Source: Chitinivibrionales bacterium
GTDB lineage: Bacteria; Fibrobacterota; Chitinivibrionia; Chitinivibrionales; JANQEN01
Assembly: GCA_028278335.1 (NCBI GenBank)
Contig: JANQEN010000093.1
Span: 1-41,197, forward strand
Direction: 5' to 3'
DNA: 41,197 bases
The notes under the pieces are model-generated. The model was not told the DNA's origin. It did no database searches and was given only the letters and a program-made list of their open reading frames with translations. Below, piece after piece: positions 33,304 to 41,186 of this stretch. How positions within the stretch are numbered: the stretch's first letter is position 1; each line of letters opens with the position of its first letter. A program made the position numbers and the translations under genes.

Positions 33304-34161
33304 CTACACGACACTAAATTTTAAATTTTTGATCTTTTTTGAGCGCTTCAGTTTTTTAAGAGCAATATCCTTGATCTGACGCACCCGCTCCCGGGTAATA
33401 TTCATGCGAGAACCAATTTCGGTGAGCGTATAGTTGGAGTCCTCATCAATACCATAATAGAGACGCACCACTTCCCGTTCCCGCTCTGTCAAAACTGCAA
33501 AGAGTCGATTGATAACCCTGTTCTGAGACATGCGCATGGCAAAATCATCGGCCTTTTCGTGCTTGTTATCCTGCATGAGATCGATGAGCGATCCACTGGT
33601 GTTGTCAGTTAGCGGTGCATCCAGCGAAGCGTGACTACTGCCAATCTTCATAGAGTTATCTACATCATCTTCGGTGATACCCAATTCCTGGGCTACCTCG
33701 CTGGCGTTTGGTAGTCGACGAAACTTTTGTTCCAAGTTTACCCGTGCCTTACCCACCTTGTGAATGGTAGCAACACGGTTAAGGGGAACCTTGACGATTC
33801 GAGAATGGTCAGCCAATCCCTGAAGAATCGCCTGGCGAATCCACCAAACAGCATAGGAGATAAACTTAAAGTTCTTCTTTTCGTCAAACCGTTTTGCTGC
33901 CTTTATTAATCCCAGGTTTCCCTCATTGATGAGATCGACCAATGACATGCCTTGGTTTTGATAATTTCGCGCTACACTGACAACAAATCGAAGATTAGCT
34001 TTAACCAATGCATCCAGGGCATGATTATTTCCAGAATGTATCTGTACTGCCATCTGATACTCTTCGTGAGTTGATAGAGGTTTGTATCGGGAAATATCCT
34101 TAAGATAGATTCCGAGATTACCATCCTCTACAAAGTATGAATTTGAAGACATTGCCCTCAA
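33304..34161 (-). CDS. rpoD: Primary-type RNA polymerase sigma factor (sigma-70 family)
   Basis: A 285-aa sigma factor with regions 1.2 to 4.2 and no region 1.1. Region 2 has ANLRFVVSVARNYQNQGMSL, DLINEGNLGLIKAAKRFD and KFISYAVWWIRQAI; region 4.2 has the helix-turn-helix TLTEIGSRMNITRERVRQI. Short primary sigma factors with this exact layout are typical of Bacteroidota and relatives. The start is a TTG at 34161 with AAGGAG 7 bp upstream; the ATG three codons later is too far from that site. The 280 bp upstream is A+T-rich with no clear promoter. It may be a stationary-phase paralogue rather than the housekeeping factor. Confidence 0.82.
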   Translation of the reverse strand: MRAMSSNSYFVEDGNLGIYLKDISRYKPLSTHEEYQMAVQIHSGNNHALDALVKANLRFVVSVARNYQNQGMSLVDLINEGNLGLIKAAKRFDEKKNFKFISYAVWWIRQAILQGLADHSRIVKVPLNRVATIHKVGKARVNLEQKFRRLPNASEVAQELGITEDDVDNSMKIGSSHASLDAPLTDNTSGSLIDLMQDNKHEKADDFAMRMSQNRVINRLFAVLTEREREVVRLYYGIDEDSNYTLTEIGSRMNITRERVRQIKDIALKKLKRSKKIKNLKFSVV

Positions 34162-34443
34162 TGGAACACTCCTTACTTGAACTCACTGGGTTTATGTATG
34201 CTACATAGTCCAATCTCTCGAAGGAATAATTGAGAATCGTTTCTATATTGTATCTACGTAGTGTGAATTTCTAAATCCTAATCCTTGATTACGTTATTCG
34301 CAACCAAAAAACCTATCCCCCAACAGGAACATCATATACAACAAGAATTCAGAATCAATAGGTGCGGCGTATTATGAGCTATTAATATAGTAATTAGAAA
34401 GTTTCAAAATCAATTATGTGGATTTTTTATTACTATGGACAAA

Positions 34444-35511
34444 TTACCGGCTCTTTCCATCGGTGATATTTTCAATATGATAAAGGAGTCGTGGAATTAT
34501 TTCACGCTCTTCAACCTTTTCAATCTCTTTTCCTTGCTGGAAAATAACACCCGTACCCTTACCTCCAGCAACGCCTATATCAGCCTCGCGCGCTTCTCCA
34601 GGGCCATTTACAATGCATCCCATAACCGCAATCTTAATCGGTACGGTTAATCCAGAAACACTCTCTTCCACTTTTTGAGCAAGCTCAGCAACCCCAATAT
34701 TGGTGCGTCCACAGGTAGGACAGGCAATGACCACTGGCCCCTGTGCAAGTGCCAAAGATTTGAGAATCTCCTTGGCAACATAGATCTCTTCTACAGGATC
34801 TCCACTTAAAGAGACGCGAATTGTATCGCCAATTCCCTCAAAGAGTAATGCTCCAATTCCCACAGCAGACCTGATAGCTCCACTTCGTACTGTACCTGCT
34901 TCGGTGATGCCAATATGCTGCGGATAGTCACATTGTGTTGCCAAGAGTTTACAGGCCTCAATCGTGGTTAACACATCGGAGGCCTTGATTGACAAAATAA
35001 AATCCTCATACCCAAAGGATTCCATCATAGAAACGTAGCGCATTGCGCTCTCAGCAAGCGCCTGTGGTGTTGGATGAGTATATTTTTCTAAAAGGTCTTT
35101 TTCTAAGGAACCGGCATTGACACCGATCCTCAAAGGTATACCTGCCTGTTTTGCTGCGTCCACGACCTCGCGCACCCGTTTTTTTGATCCGATATTTCCA
35201 GGATTGATGCGCACCTTGTCAGCTCCAGCTTCGATTGCAGCAAGGGCAAAGCGATATTGAAAATGGATATCCGCAACCAATGGTGATTTAACTGCTGCCC
35301 GAATCAGCTTAAAAGCTTCCACAGCCTTTTGGTCAGGGATTGCCACCCGTACGATTTGGCAACCGGCCTGCACCAGTTTTTCAATTTGATAGACGGTGCC
35401 ATCGACATCGGTGGTGGCTGTGTTAGTCATAGATTGAATAACAACCGGTGCTCTTCCCCCGATAGGAATTGAACCAACGGTTATCTGTCGTGTCTTTTTT
35501 CTTGTGATCAT
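34444..35511 (-). CDS. ispG: 4-hydroxy-3-methylbut-2-enyl diphosphate synthase
   Basis: A 355-aa [4Fe-4S] enzyme of the MEP isoprenoid pathway converting MEcPP to HMBPP. Seen: PVVIQSMTNT, VRINPGNIGSKKR, and the cluster ligands in CPTCGRTNIG and GCIVNGPGEA. Length fits the bacterial form without the plant-type insertion. It starts 2 bp after the FlgT-like gene, at the end of the hisD operon. Confidence 0.95.
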   Translation of the reverse strand: MITRKKTRQITVGSIPIGGRAPVVIQSMTNTATTDVDGTVYQIEKLVQAGCQIVRVAIPDQKAVEAFKLIRAAVKSPLVADIHFQYRFALAAIEAGADKVRINPGNIGSKKRVREVVDAAKQAGIPLRIGVNAGSLEKDLLEKYTHPTPQALAESAMRYVSMMESFGYEDFILSIKASDVLTTIEACKLLATQCDYPQHIGITEAGTVRSGAIRSAVGIGALLFEGIGDTIRVSLSGDPVEEIYVAKEILKSLALAQGPVVIACPTCGRTNIGVAELAQKVEESVSGLTVPIKIAVMGCIVNGPGEAREADIGVAGGKGTGVIFQQGKEIEKVEEREIIPRLLYHIENITDGKSR

Positions 35512-35513
35512 TG

Positions 35514-36671
35514 TTATTTTGATTGTAACAGTACGGAGATATCGGTTCCTCGCTGGCCAGTCACGGCAAAACTACCGCCCCGAGAATTCATCTTATAGCC
35601 GTTACTTTTTGTACAAAAGTCATTGATACTTCCCCGAAAGGAGATTGCTAAGCTTAAGGTCTTGTTTGCTTCATTCCAACCCTTGTCAGTTACCTGTGTT
35701 ACATCGATCATGTCCTTTACCGTTTGCATCACAATATTTTTGACCCGGATCGTCTGCACACCCTTTACAAAAAGGTTGAGCGGAATGCCCTCTTCGACCT
35801 GCTTTGCCCATCCCTCGACTATGGGCGGGGTGATTTTCTGTATGATTTTGAGTGAGGCAGTAGCAATTGCCTTTTCACTGGCAATCTTAGGGCTAATGTG
35901 AACCTGGGTTTCCTCGGCTTCACCAGAGGCAAGCACCTCTCCAGTAGTGCAATTTATGGCTCGAAGTGATACCTCAGCCTGAACAAACTGAATCCCACCG
36001 GGCTTGTCCGAGACCTCATCCTTTTGCGCACTGGTCACATAGCCTGTGACAATGATCTCTGCACCGTACATGGCACCTAAGGTCGCAGCATTTGTTGCAT
36101 CCTTGGCAAGGGATCCCATCTTTTGTGCTGAAGTCTTTACTGAGGAAACAATAGCCGGATCTATGAGTTCAAACTGGAAAGGGTCCTGCAAATAACCGCC
36201 GATAGCTATCTCAGCAGCTCTGCTTGACAGGTGCTTTATATCGACATTATCCTCCATGACCAGCACCATGACCTTTGGCTTCTTGATCGATTCCAAAGTG
36301 ATCTTAAATGTGGCAAGTCCCTGTTTGAGCGAAAGTCGCGAGACCAAGGCTTTAATAACAACAGTGTTACTTCCCGACGAGTCTTTACCTTGATCTTTAA
36401 TTGTATAGTTTTTTAGGGCGCTAATGTTTTTGGTTATTGCTTCTAGTCGTTTCTTTTTATACCGCTTCTGTTCAGTTTCATACAGCAACAGCTTGATGAT
36501 AGCCCTATCAATGGCATCATGTTTGGCTGCAAGGAGCGCCTTTGACTCATGGGTACCCTTCCCTCTCCCAATCACCTCTAAATCACCACTCAGTGAGTCG
36601 ATTGACGCACAGAGAGTAGAAACCAACATGACCACACTTACGCCAAAAAGACACATTATTCTGTTTGTCAT
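35514..36671 (-). CDS. Exported FlgT/LPP20/TolB-like protein of unknown function
   Basis: A 385-aa protein. The ATG at 36671, with AGGAGG 4 bp upstream, is preferred to an ATG nine codons earlier, and begins a signal peptide (NRIMCLFGVSVVMLVSTLCAS). The first mature part (about 25-120) has a GRGKGTHESKALLAAKHDAIDRAI pattern as in FlgT-N/LPP20 domains (shown here as its Gly- and Ala-rich core). The middle (about 125-290) has AEIAIGGYLQDPFQFELID and ATLGAMYGAEIIVTGYVTS, the strand-helix pattern of the FlgT middle and TolB/CsgG N-terminal domains. It is therefore a likely periplasmic or outer-membrane-associated protein. It lies 26 bp after the sheath-like gene and may work with it, but that is only inferred from position. 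Confidence 0.65.
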   Translation of the reverse strand: MTNRIMCLFGVSVVMLVSTLCASIDSLSGDLEVIGRGKGTHESKALLAAKHDAIDRAIIKLLLYETEQKRYKKKRLEAITKNISALKNYTIKDQGKDSSGSNTVVIKALVSRLSLKQGLATFKITLESIKKPKVMVLVMEDNVDIKHLSSRAAEIAIGGYLQDPFQFELIDPAIVSSVKTSAQKMGSLAKDATNAATLGAMYGAEIIVTGYVTSAQKDEVSDKPGGIQFVQAEVSLRAINCTTGEVLASGEAEETQVHISPKIASEKAIATASLKIIQKITPPIVEGWAKQVEEGIPLNLFVKGVQTIRVKNIVMQTVKDMIDVTQVTDKGWNEANKTLSLAISFRGSINDFCTKSNGYKMNSRGGSFAVTGQRGTDISVLLQSK

Positions 36672-36697
36672 AGCTCCTCCTGATCTTCTCAAGGACA

Positions 36698-38455
36698 TTA
36701 AAGCGAAAAGGAAACAGTAACACCCACATCACTGCCCAATAAAGCAAAGGGCATGTCAGCGGTTATGGAAAAATTCTTTGTAGCCTCTTGATCTTCTGTT
36801 ATTTCAATTGTCAAACAGGACTCAGCATCAATACCAGTGGTCTTGCCAACCAGAATCTTTTTTAACACTGCGCCCATAAGTTGCTTAAGGTCATCAATTG
36901 ATCTATCACTATAATTTTGTGCAATGGCAATGAGTAGTCGTGCCACATGACCCACCATGGCCATAGAAGAAAGTGTTGTAGCCTCACTACCATACACAGT
37001 ATTTGATGCCAGATAGAAACTAGGATCATCAGCCTGTGCTGTAATGGGCATCAATCCAGCGTCAACACAATCGGCAATCTGATCGCTGGTAAAGGGAACT
37101 GCTGTTGCAGAGAGAAAGGTCTCTCCCTTGCGAGTCACCGTAAAAAATGAGAGCACATCCATTGATGTTTTACCACGACGGGAAAGTATCTCATCTGTAC
37201 CAAGCAAAGCAAGCTCCTTTGACAAGAGCGTTGCCACACAAAGCGACGCTGATCCCTGTGGTGCTGCGGAGTTTTCCTTGGTTTCTTCATAGCTAAAGCT
37301 CTTTGTTTTAAGGCCCTCTTTTCCATAGCGATTTCGCAGGGCAAAGCTGTTAGTGGCAAGCACAAGCCAGCTGGCTTCGCTGGTTTCACGAATGCTGCGC
37401 CACCGTTCATAGCCAGTACCAGTCAGGGCCGCTCGCAGACTGGGCACCTTCTCTTCTAATTCACCAAAGTCTTCGCACCCAAAGAAACTGGGGCCTGCCC
37501 AGGCAATGATCGGTGTTTGCGTACTCTGACCAAAGGCAGCAAGGTTTTGCACAATGTCAATAGCAGCTGGCCCCTGACCAAGCGCATGACAGGACACAAC
37601 AACATCGGGAGCCATGACTCCCTCATTCCAGGCAGGTCGAAATAGGTGGGTCGCCAAAGACTCACAAAGCGCCTCTTTCGCACAGACAATAACCTGCACT
37701 TTAATCCCAGCTCTGAAATTGGTATTATCAATTAAAAACTTAAGCTCTCGCCATGCCGATTCCAAGGTCACAAAGTCTTTGTCATGAAGCACAGCATCAA
37801 CCTGTGAACCAATCACTGTATCAATAGTCTCGGTAATCTTTGCCACATCAGTGGTTGACACATCAGTACTCAAACCATGGGTGACTCCTTGGATAAGACC
37901 ATCCACAGGCTTCTCCAGGGAATCCCCTCTATCCTCTTTGGGTGTTTCTGTTTTAGTTTCTACGGTCATATCAAGGATTGAATCTAAAACAGAACCCTGC
38001 TCCTCTGGTTGGGTTGTTTGTGCAGGTGGAGCCATTGGCATCTGCGAGTCACTCTTCTTTGCGATATCCGAAAGAAGCGATCGAATTGGATAGGGTATCA
38101 ACTCATTTGCAACAAAGGGTTGCAGTGCTGCTTTGTCAACCTTTCCTGAGTGATAGGAGACCAGGGTCTTTTTAACCTCCAATAGAGCATTTAGCACAGG
38201 CACCCTTTGCACAAGCAGATCAGGAGTAAAATCCTTAAGCGAGGTAAAAGTAAGGTCAACCTCTAAGCGAGCTCCACCAACTCCTAAGGTGTTCTCCACT
38301 GAAAGGGAAAGCTGCGGTGCCAGCTTCTCGAACAATTCAGTAAAGGAGTGCTTGTCAACATCAAAGATGTCATTAACCGAGACACCGGGCTTAAGATCTG
38401 AGGCAACAACAATCTGCCAGGGAAAATCAGGAACAGCAAAGGCTTTTTCACTCAT
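36698..38455 (-). CDS. Fused TssB-TssC contractile sheath-like protein
   Basis: A 585-aa cytoplasmic protein joining both type VI secretion sheath subunits. Residues about 35-135 match TssB/VipA (LEVDLTFTSLKDFTPDLLVQ, VPVLNALLEVKKTL). A Pro/Gln/Glu-rich linker (about 138-155) follows. Residues about 155-585 match TssC/VipB: LDSILDM, the signature LESAWRELKFLIDNTNFR (231-248), RWRSIRETSEASWLVLATNSF then RNRYG (351-378), and the C-terminal strand TADMPFALLGSDVGVTVSFSL (shown to mark the end). Separate subunits normally total about 650 aa. GGAGAG precedes the ATG, which overlaps the hisD stop as ATGA. No Hcp, VgrG, ClpV, baseplate or membrane-complex gene lies in the window. It may build a sheath from one polypeptide, as phage sheaths do, or be an adapted relative with another role. 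Confidence 0.78.
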   Translation of the reverse strand: MSEKAFAVPDFPWQIVVASDLKPGVSVNDIFDVDKHSFTELFEKLAPQLSLSVENTLGVGGARLEVDLTFTSLKDFTPDLLVQRVPVLNALLEVKKTLVSYHSGKVDKAALQPFVANELIPYPIRSLLSDIAKKSDSQMPMAPPAQTTQPEEQGSVLDSILDMTVETKTETPKEDRGDSLEKPVDGLIQGVTHGLSTDVSTTDVAKITETIDTVIGSQVDAVLHDKDFVTLESAWRELKFLIDNTNFRAGIKVQVIVCAKEALCESLATHLFRPAWNEGVMAPDVVVSCHALGQGPAAIDIVQNLAAFGQSTQTPIIAWAGPSFFGCEDFGELEEKVPSLRAALTGTGYERWRSIRETSEASWLVLATNSFALRNRYGKEGLKTKSFSYEETKENSAAPQGSASLCVATLLSKELALLGTDEILSRRGKTSMDVLSFFTVTRKGETFLSATAVPFTSDQIADCVDAGLMPITAQADDPSFYLASNTVYGSEATTLSSMAMVGHVARLLIAIAQNYSDRSIDDLKQLMGAVLKKILVGKTTGIDAESCLTIEITEDQEATKNFSITADMPFALLGSDVGVTVSFSL

Positions 38456-39765
38456 TTATTCTCTCCAGACACTCTTCTTTCAACACTGAGCGCATGATGT
38501 ACAAACCGCTCAGCACGAGCAAAACGGGACACATGGGGAGCGCATTCAGCAAGCCCCTTCTTTGATGCCTCGGCAACGGATATTCGTTTTATAAAACTGT
38601 CAACACCCAAGGGCGAGGCATACCGTGCTGCACCACCAGTGGGGAGCACGTGATTGGTTCCCACAAAGTAATCCCCTAAGGCAACCGGAGTATGGGCTCC
38701 AAGAAAAATTGCCGAGGCATTCTGAATCTTTTTAAGGTCCTGTTTATAGGTGGTTGTTATAATCTGAAGATGCTCTGGAGCCAATAAATTGACACACTCA
38801 ATACTCTCCTGTCGACTGTTACACACAAAAATCGTAATACCATGGGCGGGAAGCGCCTCAATCACATCACGAACCGGTGACTGCATAATCTCCTTCTTTA
38901 CACACTCCTGTACAGCCTGCGCAAAGGCTCTATCCTCAGTAACAAGCACCGCAGTTTCATCTCCAGAGCCGTGCTCTGCCTGTGAGAGCAGGTCCAAGGC
39001 AACCCACAAAGGATTAGCTGAGCTATCAGCAAGCACAACCACTTCGCTGGGCCCAGCCACACAGTCAATGTCAACTGTGCCATAGACCATCTTTTTTGCC
39101 ATGGCCACATAGCTGTTTCCCGGTCCAACTATTTTGTCAACTGCCGGTATGCTTTTGGTGCCGTATGCTAAGGCTCCCACCGCCTGGGCACCGCCCACTT
39201 GATAAACCTCGTTAACCTTAAGCATATCCAACACAAAGGCAATATGGGGATTAAGCTCCTTGCGTGGTGGCGTCACCGCTACAATTTCTTTAACTCCTGC
39301 GATCTGGGCGGGAATCACGCTCATCAACACCGATGAGGGATACACGGTATACCCACCGGGGATATACACAGCAACGCGACTTAAGGGACGGGTAATTTGC
39401 GCAAGTGTCCCCTCAGCTGTTTTAAGGGTAAAGGTGGTGTCAATTTTCTGCTTCCGGTGATAGGCACGAACCCGTTTTGCTGCTTGACGCATGGTCGCCT
39501 TAAGATTGTTAGGGACTTTTTGCGCCTGTGCCTTAATATATTCTGATGAGAGCCGAACATTTTTCGAGGAGAGCTTCATGCCATCAAATCGTTTTGAGTA
39601 CGCGAAAAGCGCCGAATCGCCCTTTTCCAAAATGTCCTCTAACACTCCCTCAACAGCGCGCACTATTTCTATGCTGCGGCTTGCAGTACCACTGGTTATC
39701 CGTTTTAATTGGGTCTGCGCCTTTTTTGTTCCCCACTCAATAAGGGGTATGGTCTTTATTGCCAT
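38452..39765 (-). CDS. hisD: Histidinol dehydrogenase
   Basis: A 437-aa zinc-dependent NAD enzyme catalysing the last two steps of histidine synthesis. Seen: RPLSRVAVYIPGG, VGPGNSYVAMAKK, DIDCVAGPSEVVVLAD, the zinc and substrate residues in DLLSQAEHGSGDE and in APEHL, and HVLPTGGAAR. GGAGAAGGA precedes the ATG. Its stop codon overlaps the start of the sheath-like gene by four bases, implying translational coupling. No other his gene lies in the window. Confidence 0.95.
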   Translation of the reverse strand: MAIKTIPLIEWGTKKAQTQLKRITSGTASRSIEIVRAVEGVLEDILEKGDSALFAYSKRFDGMKLSSKNVRLSSEYIKAQAQKVPNNLKATMRQAAKRVRAYHRKQKIDTTFTLKTAEGTLAQITRPLSRVAVYIPGGYTVYPSSVLMSVIPAQIAGVKEIVAVTPPRKELNPHIAFVLDMLKVNEVYQVGGAQAVGALAYGTKSIPAVDKIVGPGNSYVAMAKKMVYGTVDIDCVAGPSEVVVLADSSANPLWVALDLLSQAEHGSGDETAVLVTEDRAFAQAVQECVKKEIMQSPVRDVIEALPAHGITIFVCNSRQESIECVNLLAPEHLQIITTTYKQDLKKIQNASAIFLGAHTPVALGDYFVGTNHVLPTGGAARYASPLGVDSFIKRISVAEASKKGLAECAPHVSRFARAERFVHHALSVERRVSGENK

Positions 39766-39948
39766 TCCTTCTCCCGATGTTTTTTACAATTATCTTAAGA
39801 CCTATAAAATAATACCTTAGAGTATTAATTCTATAATAGTTTCATGAAAACTTTCCACTTGCAGATAATTTTTAGAGATTTTTAATATTGAAAGATTTTT
39901 AAAAGCATATGGGAGTTGCCCAACTCTAAATATATGAATGATTTTTAT

Positions 39949-40052
39949 TTTTTGGGCGCCTTCTCGGCTAACGCCTCGAACCGGGCTGCTCCGGGTTCCG
40001 CGTTTGCTTCAGTAATTTTTGCTTTGCAAAAATCACCGGCTTCGCCGCCCTA
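39949..40052. repeat. GC-rich multi-hairpin element
   Basis: A G+C-rich island in A+T-rich intergenic DNA. GGGCG (39954-39958) can pair with CGCCC (40046-40050), closing a fold with three internal hairpins: GAACC/GGTTC (39978-39982 with 39994-39998), ATTTTTGC/GCAAAAAT (40015-40022 with 40026-40033) and CGGC-TTC-GCCG (40037-40047). Two frames are open across it on opposite strands, but neither has a ribosome-binding site and both read like translated repeat. It lies next to a copy of the dispersed repeat, so it is probably a repetitive extragenic element; a structured RNA is the alternative. Confidence 0.5.
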
Positions 40053-40101
40053 TACATCCCTGGCGCAAAAGAGTAAAAGATTGATGAATATCGAATAGCA
40101 T

Positions 40102-40175
40102 TGGTCATTGTGAGCAAAGCGAAGCAATCCATTACTTCAATACAAATGTAGGGGCGCTGCTTGTCTGCGCCCTTT
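40102..40175. repeat. Dispersed intergenic repeat, copy B
   Basis: A cattgtgagc...gaagcaatcc segment (40106-40130) is followed by tacaaatgtaggggc (40141-40155) and a hairpin GGGCGC/GCGCCC (40152-40157 with 40167-40172). The same segments occur in the same order on the minus strand at 1375-1490, including 15 identical bases around tacaaatgtaggggc. It lies just past the stop of the ExbD-like gene and could also act as a weak transcript end. Confidence 0.6.
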
Positions 40176-40202
40176 ATCTATTCTCATTATTTAAATACAG
40201 CA

Positions 40203-40988
40203 CTAAGAATTTCTCAGCTTTGCTATACCAAGGTCGGTAAAATTGGCTTCCTGTGCCACATCCATGATCTGAACGATTTTATCATAGGCGACCTGGCTTT
40301 CCGATGCAATGGTGATTCGATTACCATCAGAGAGCATACCATATTTCACTTTAACCTTCAAAAGGGTACACCGTAAAAGATCATAAGCATTGAGTGGCCG
40401 CTTATCAACCATCTCTTTGCTTTTTACCACAACTATGCGTGATGGCATGGTGGCTGTATATAGAGTATCCCCCAAAGCAAGGCTTTTAGCTGGGTTGTTT
40501 TTTGCATCAACAAGAAGTTCATTATGTTTGGTATAAAAGCTTTTAATGATTGTTCTCTTCGCATCCGTAGCATAAAGATTTCTATTTCTCAGCTCCTGCT
40601 TTTCCATCACTCTTTGAGTTAGTGGGTGAAACACATTGGAATCCAATCCTCTCTCAACAGTAAAGGCATACTGATCATCCTCAGCCACATAGTGATGAAA
40701 CTCTCTATAAGTAATAGAGGGAAGAAACCCGCCCTGCGCAGCAACAGTAAAAGTTGAATCCGAGACAATTGTTGTAAGCTGCAATAGGGTGTCAGCTGAT
40801 TTTATTGCACTCTTATTACTCGGATCAGCGCCATTGTGCGGCAAAGTAAAGTCAATTATCGTAATCTTAGCAAACTCCGCAGTGATTAAAAGCATTGGCA
40901 CCAGTACAACCAAAAGACTCATGAATATGGTAAGATCAAGTTCCTGAGATTGACACCGACGCCCAGCTCGATTATGGGATTTAAACAT
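40203..40988 (-). CDS. ExbD/TolR-like protein with a large periplasmic insertion
   Basis: A 261-aa inner-membrane protein. The ATG at 40988, with GGAGG 5 bp upstream, is chosen; a TTG four codons earlier overlaps that site. One N-terminal transmembrane helix (about 17-40, ELDLTIFMSLLVVLVPMLLI) includes a membrane Asp as in ExbD/TolR proton-channel partners, and the last 60 residues (GNRITIASESQVAYDKIVQI and MDVAQEANFTDLGI) form the usual periplasmic ExbD domain. Between them are about 150 extra residues; typical ExbD is about 140 aa in all. No ExbB or TonB gene is adjacent in the window. It may power outer-membrane transport or a motor; upstream genes may lie beyond the window edge. Confidence 0.72.
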   Translation of the reverse strand: MFKSHNRAGRRCQSQELDLTIFMSLLVVLVPMLLITAEFAKITIIDFTLPHNGADPSNKSAIKSADTLLQLTTIVSDSTFTVAAQGGFLPSITYREFHHYVAEDDQYAFTVERGLDSNVFHPLTQRVMEKQELRNRNLYATDAKRTIIKSFYTKHNELLVDAKNNPAKSLALGDTLYTATMPSRIVVVKSKEMVDKRPLNAYDLLRCTLLKVKVKYGMLSDGNRITIASESQVAYDKIVQIMDVAQEANFTDLGIAKLRNS

Positions 40989-41120
40989 GAACACCTCCAA
41001 GGATTAAGGTTAAGGCTGACTTCTTATAATAAAACGCCATAATTGGAGGTTTTGTTACACACTTTATTAAACCCAGATTATGCAATAGGAAGAAGCGCAG
41101 AAGCACAATCCTATGCCCAT

Positions 41121-41186
41121 TAAGACTTTCAGGCTTTTCGGCCATATCACCTTGTAGATATGCCCTTCAAAACCTTCAAGTCTTAC
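41121..41186. repeat. Long imperfect palindrome at the window edge
   Basis: The arms 41121-41148 and 41157-41186 begin with the same 8 bp (taagactt, inverted) and end in catatc/gatatg, with about 22 of 29 positions complementary and an 8-bp loop. There is no T run after either arm. It lies about 130 bp upstream of the ExbD-like gene and may follow a gene beyond the window. It may be a regulatory RNA structure, an attachment-like site or a repeat. Confidence 0.45.

Noticed and set aside
39916..40098. A 60-codon plus-strand frame (MPNSKYMNDFYFLG...) and an overlapping minus-strand frame.
   Set aside because: Both read through the hairpin-rich GC island and look like translated repeat; no ribosome-binding site on either strand.
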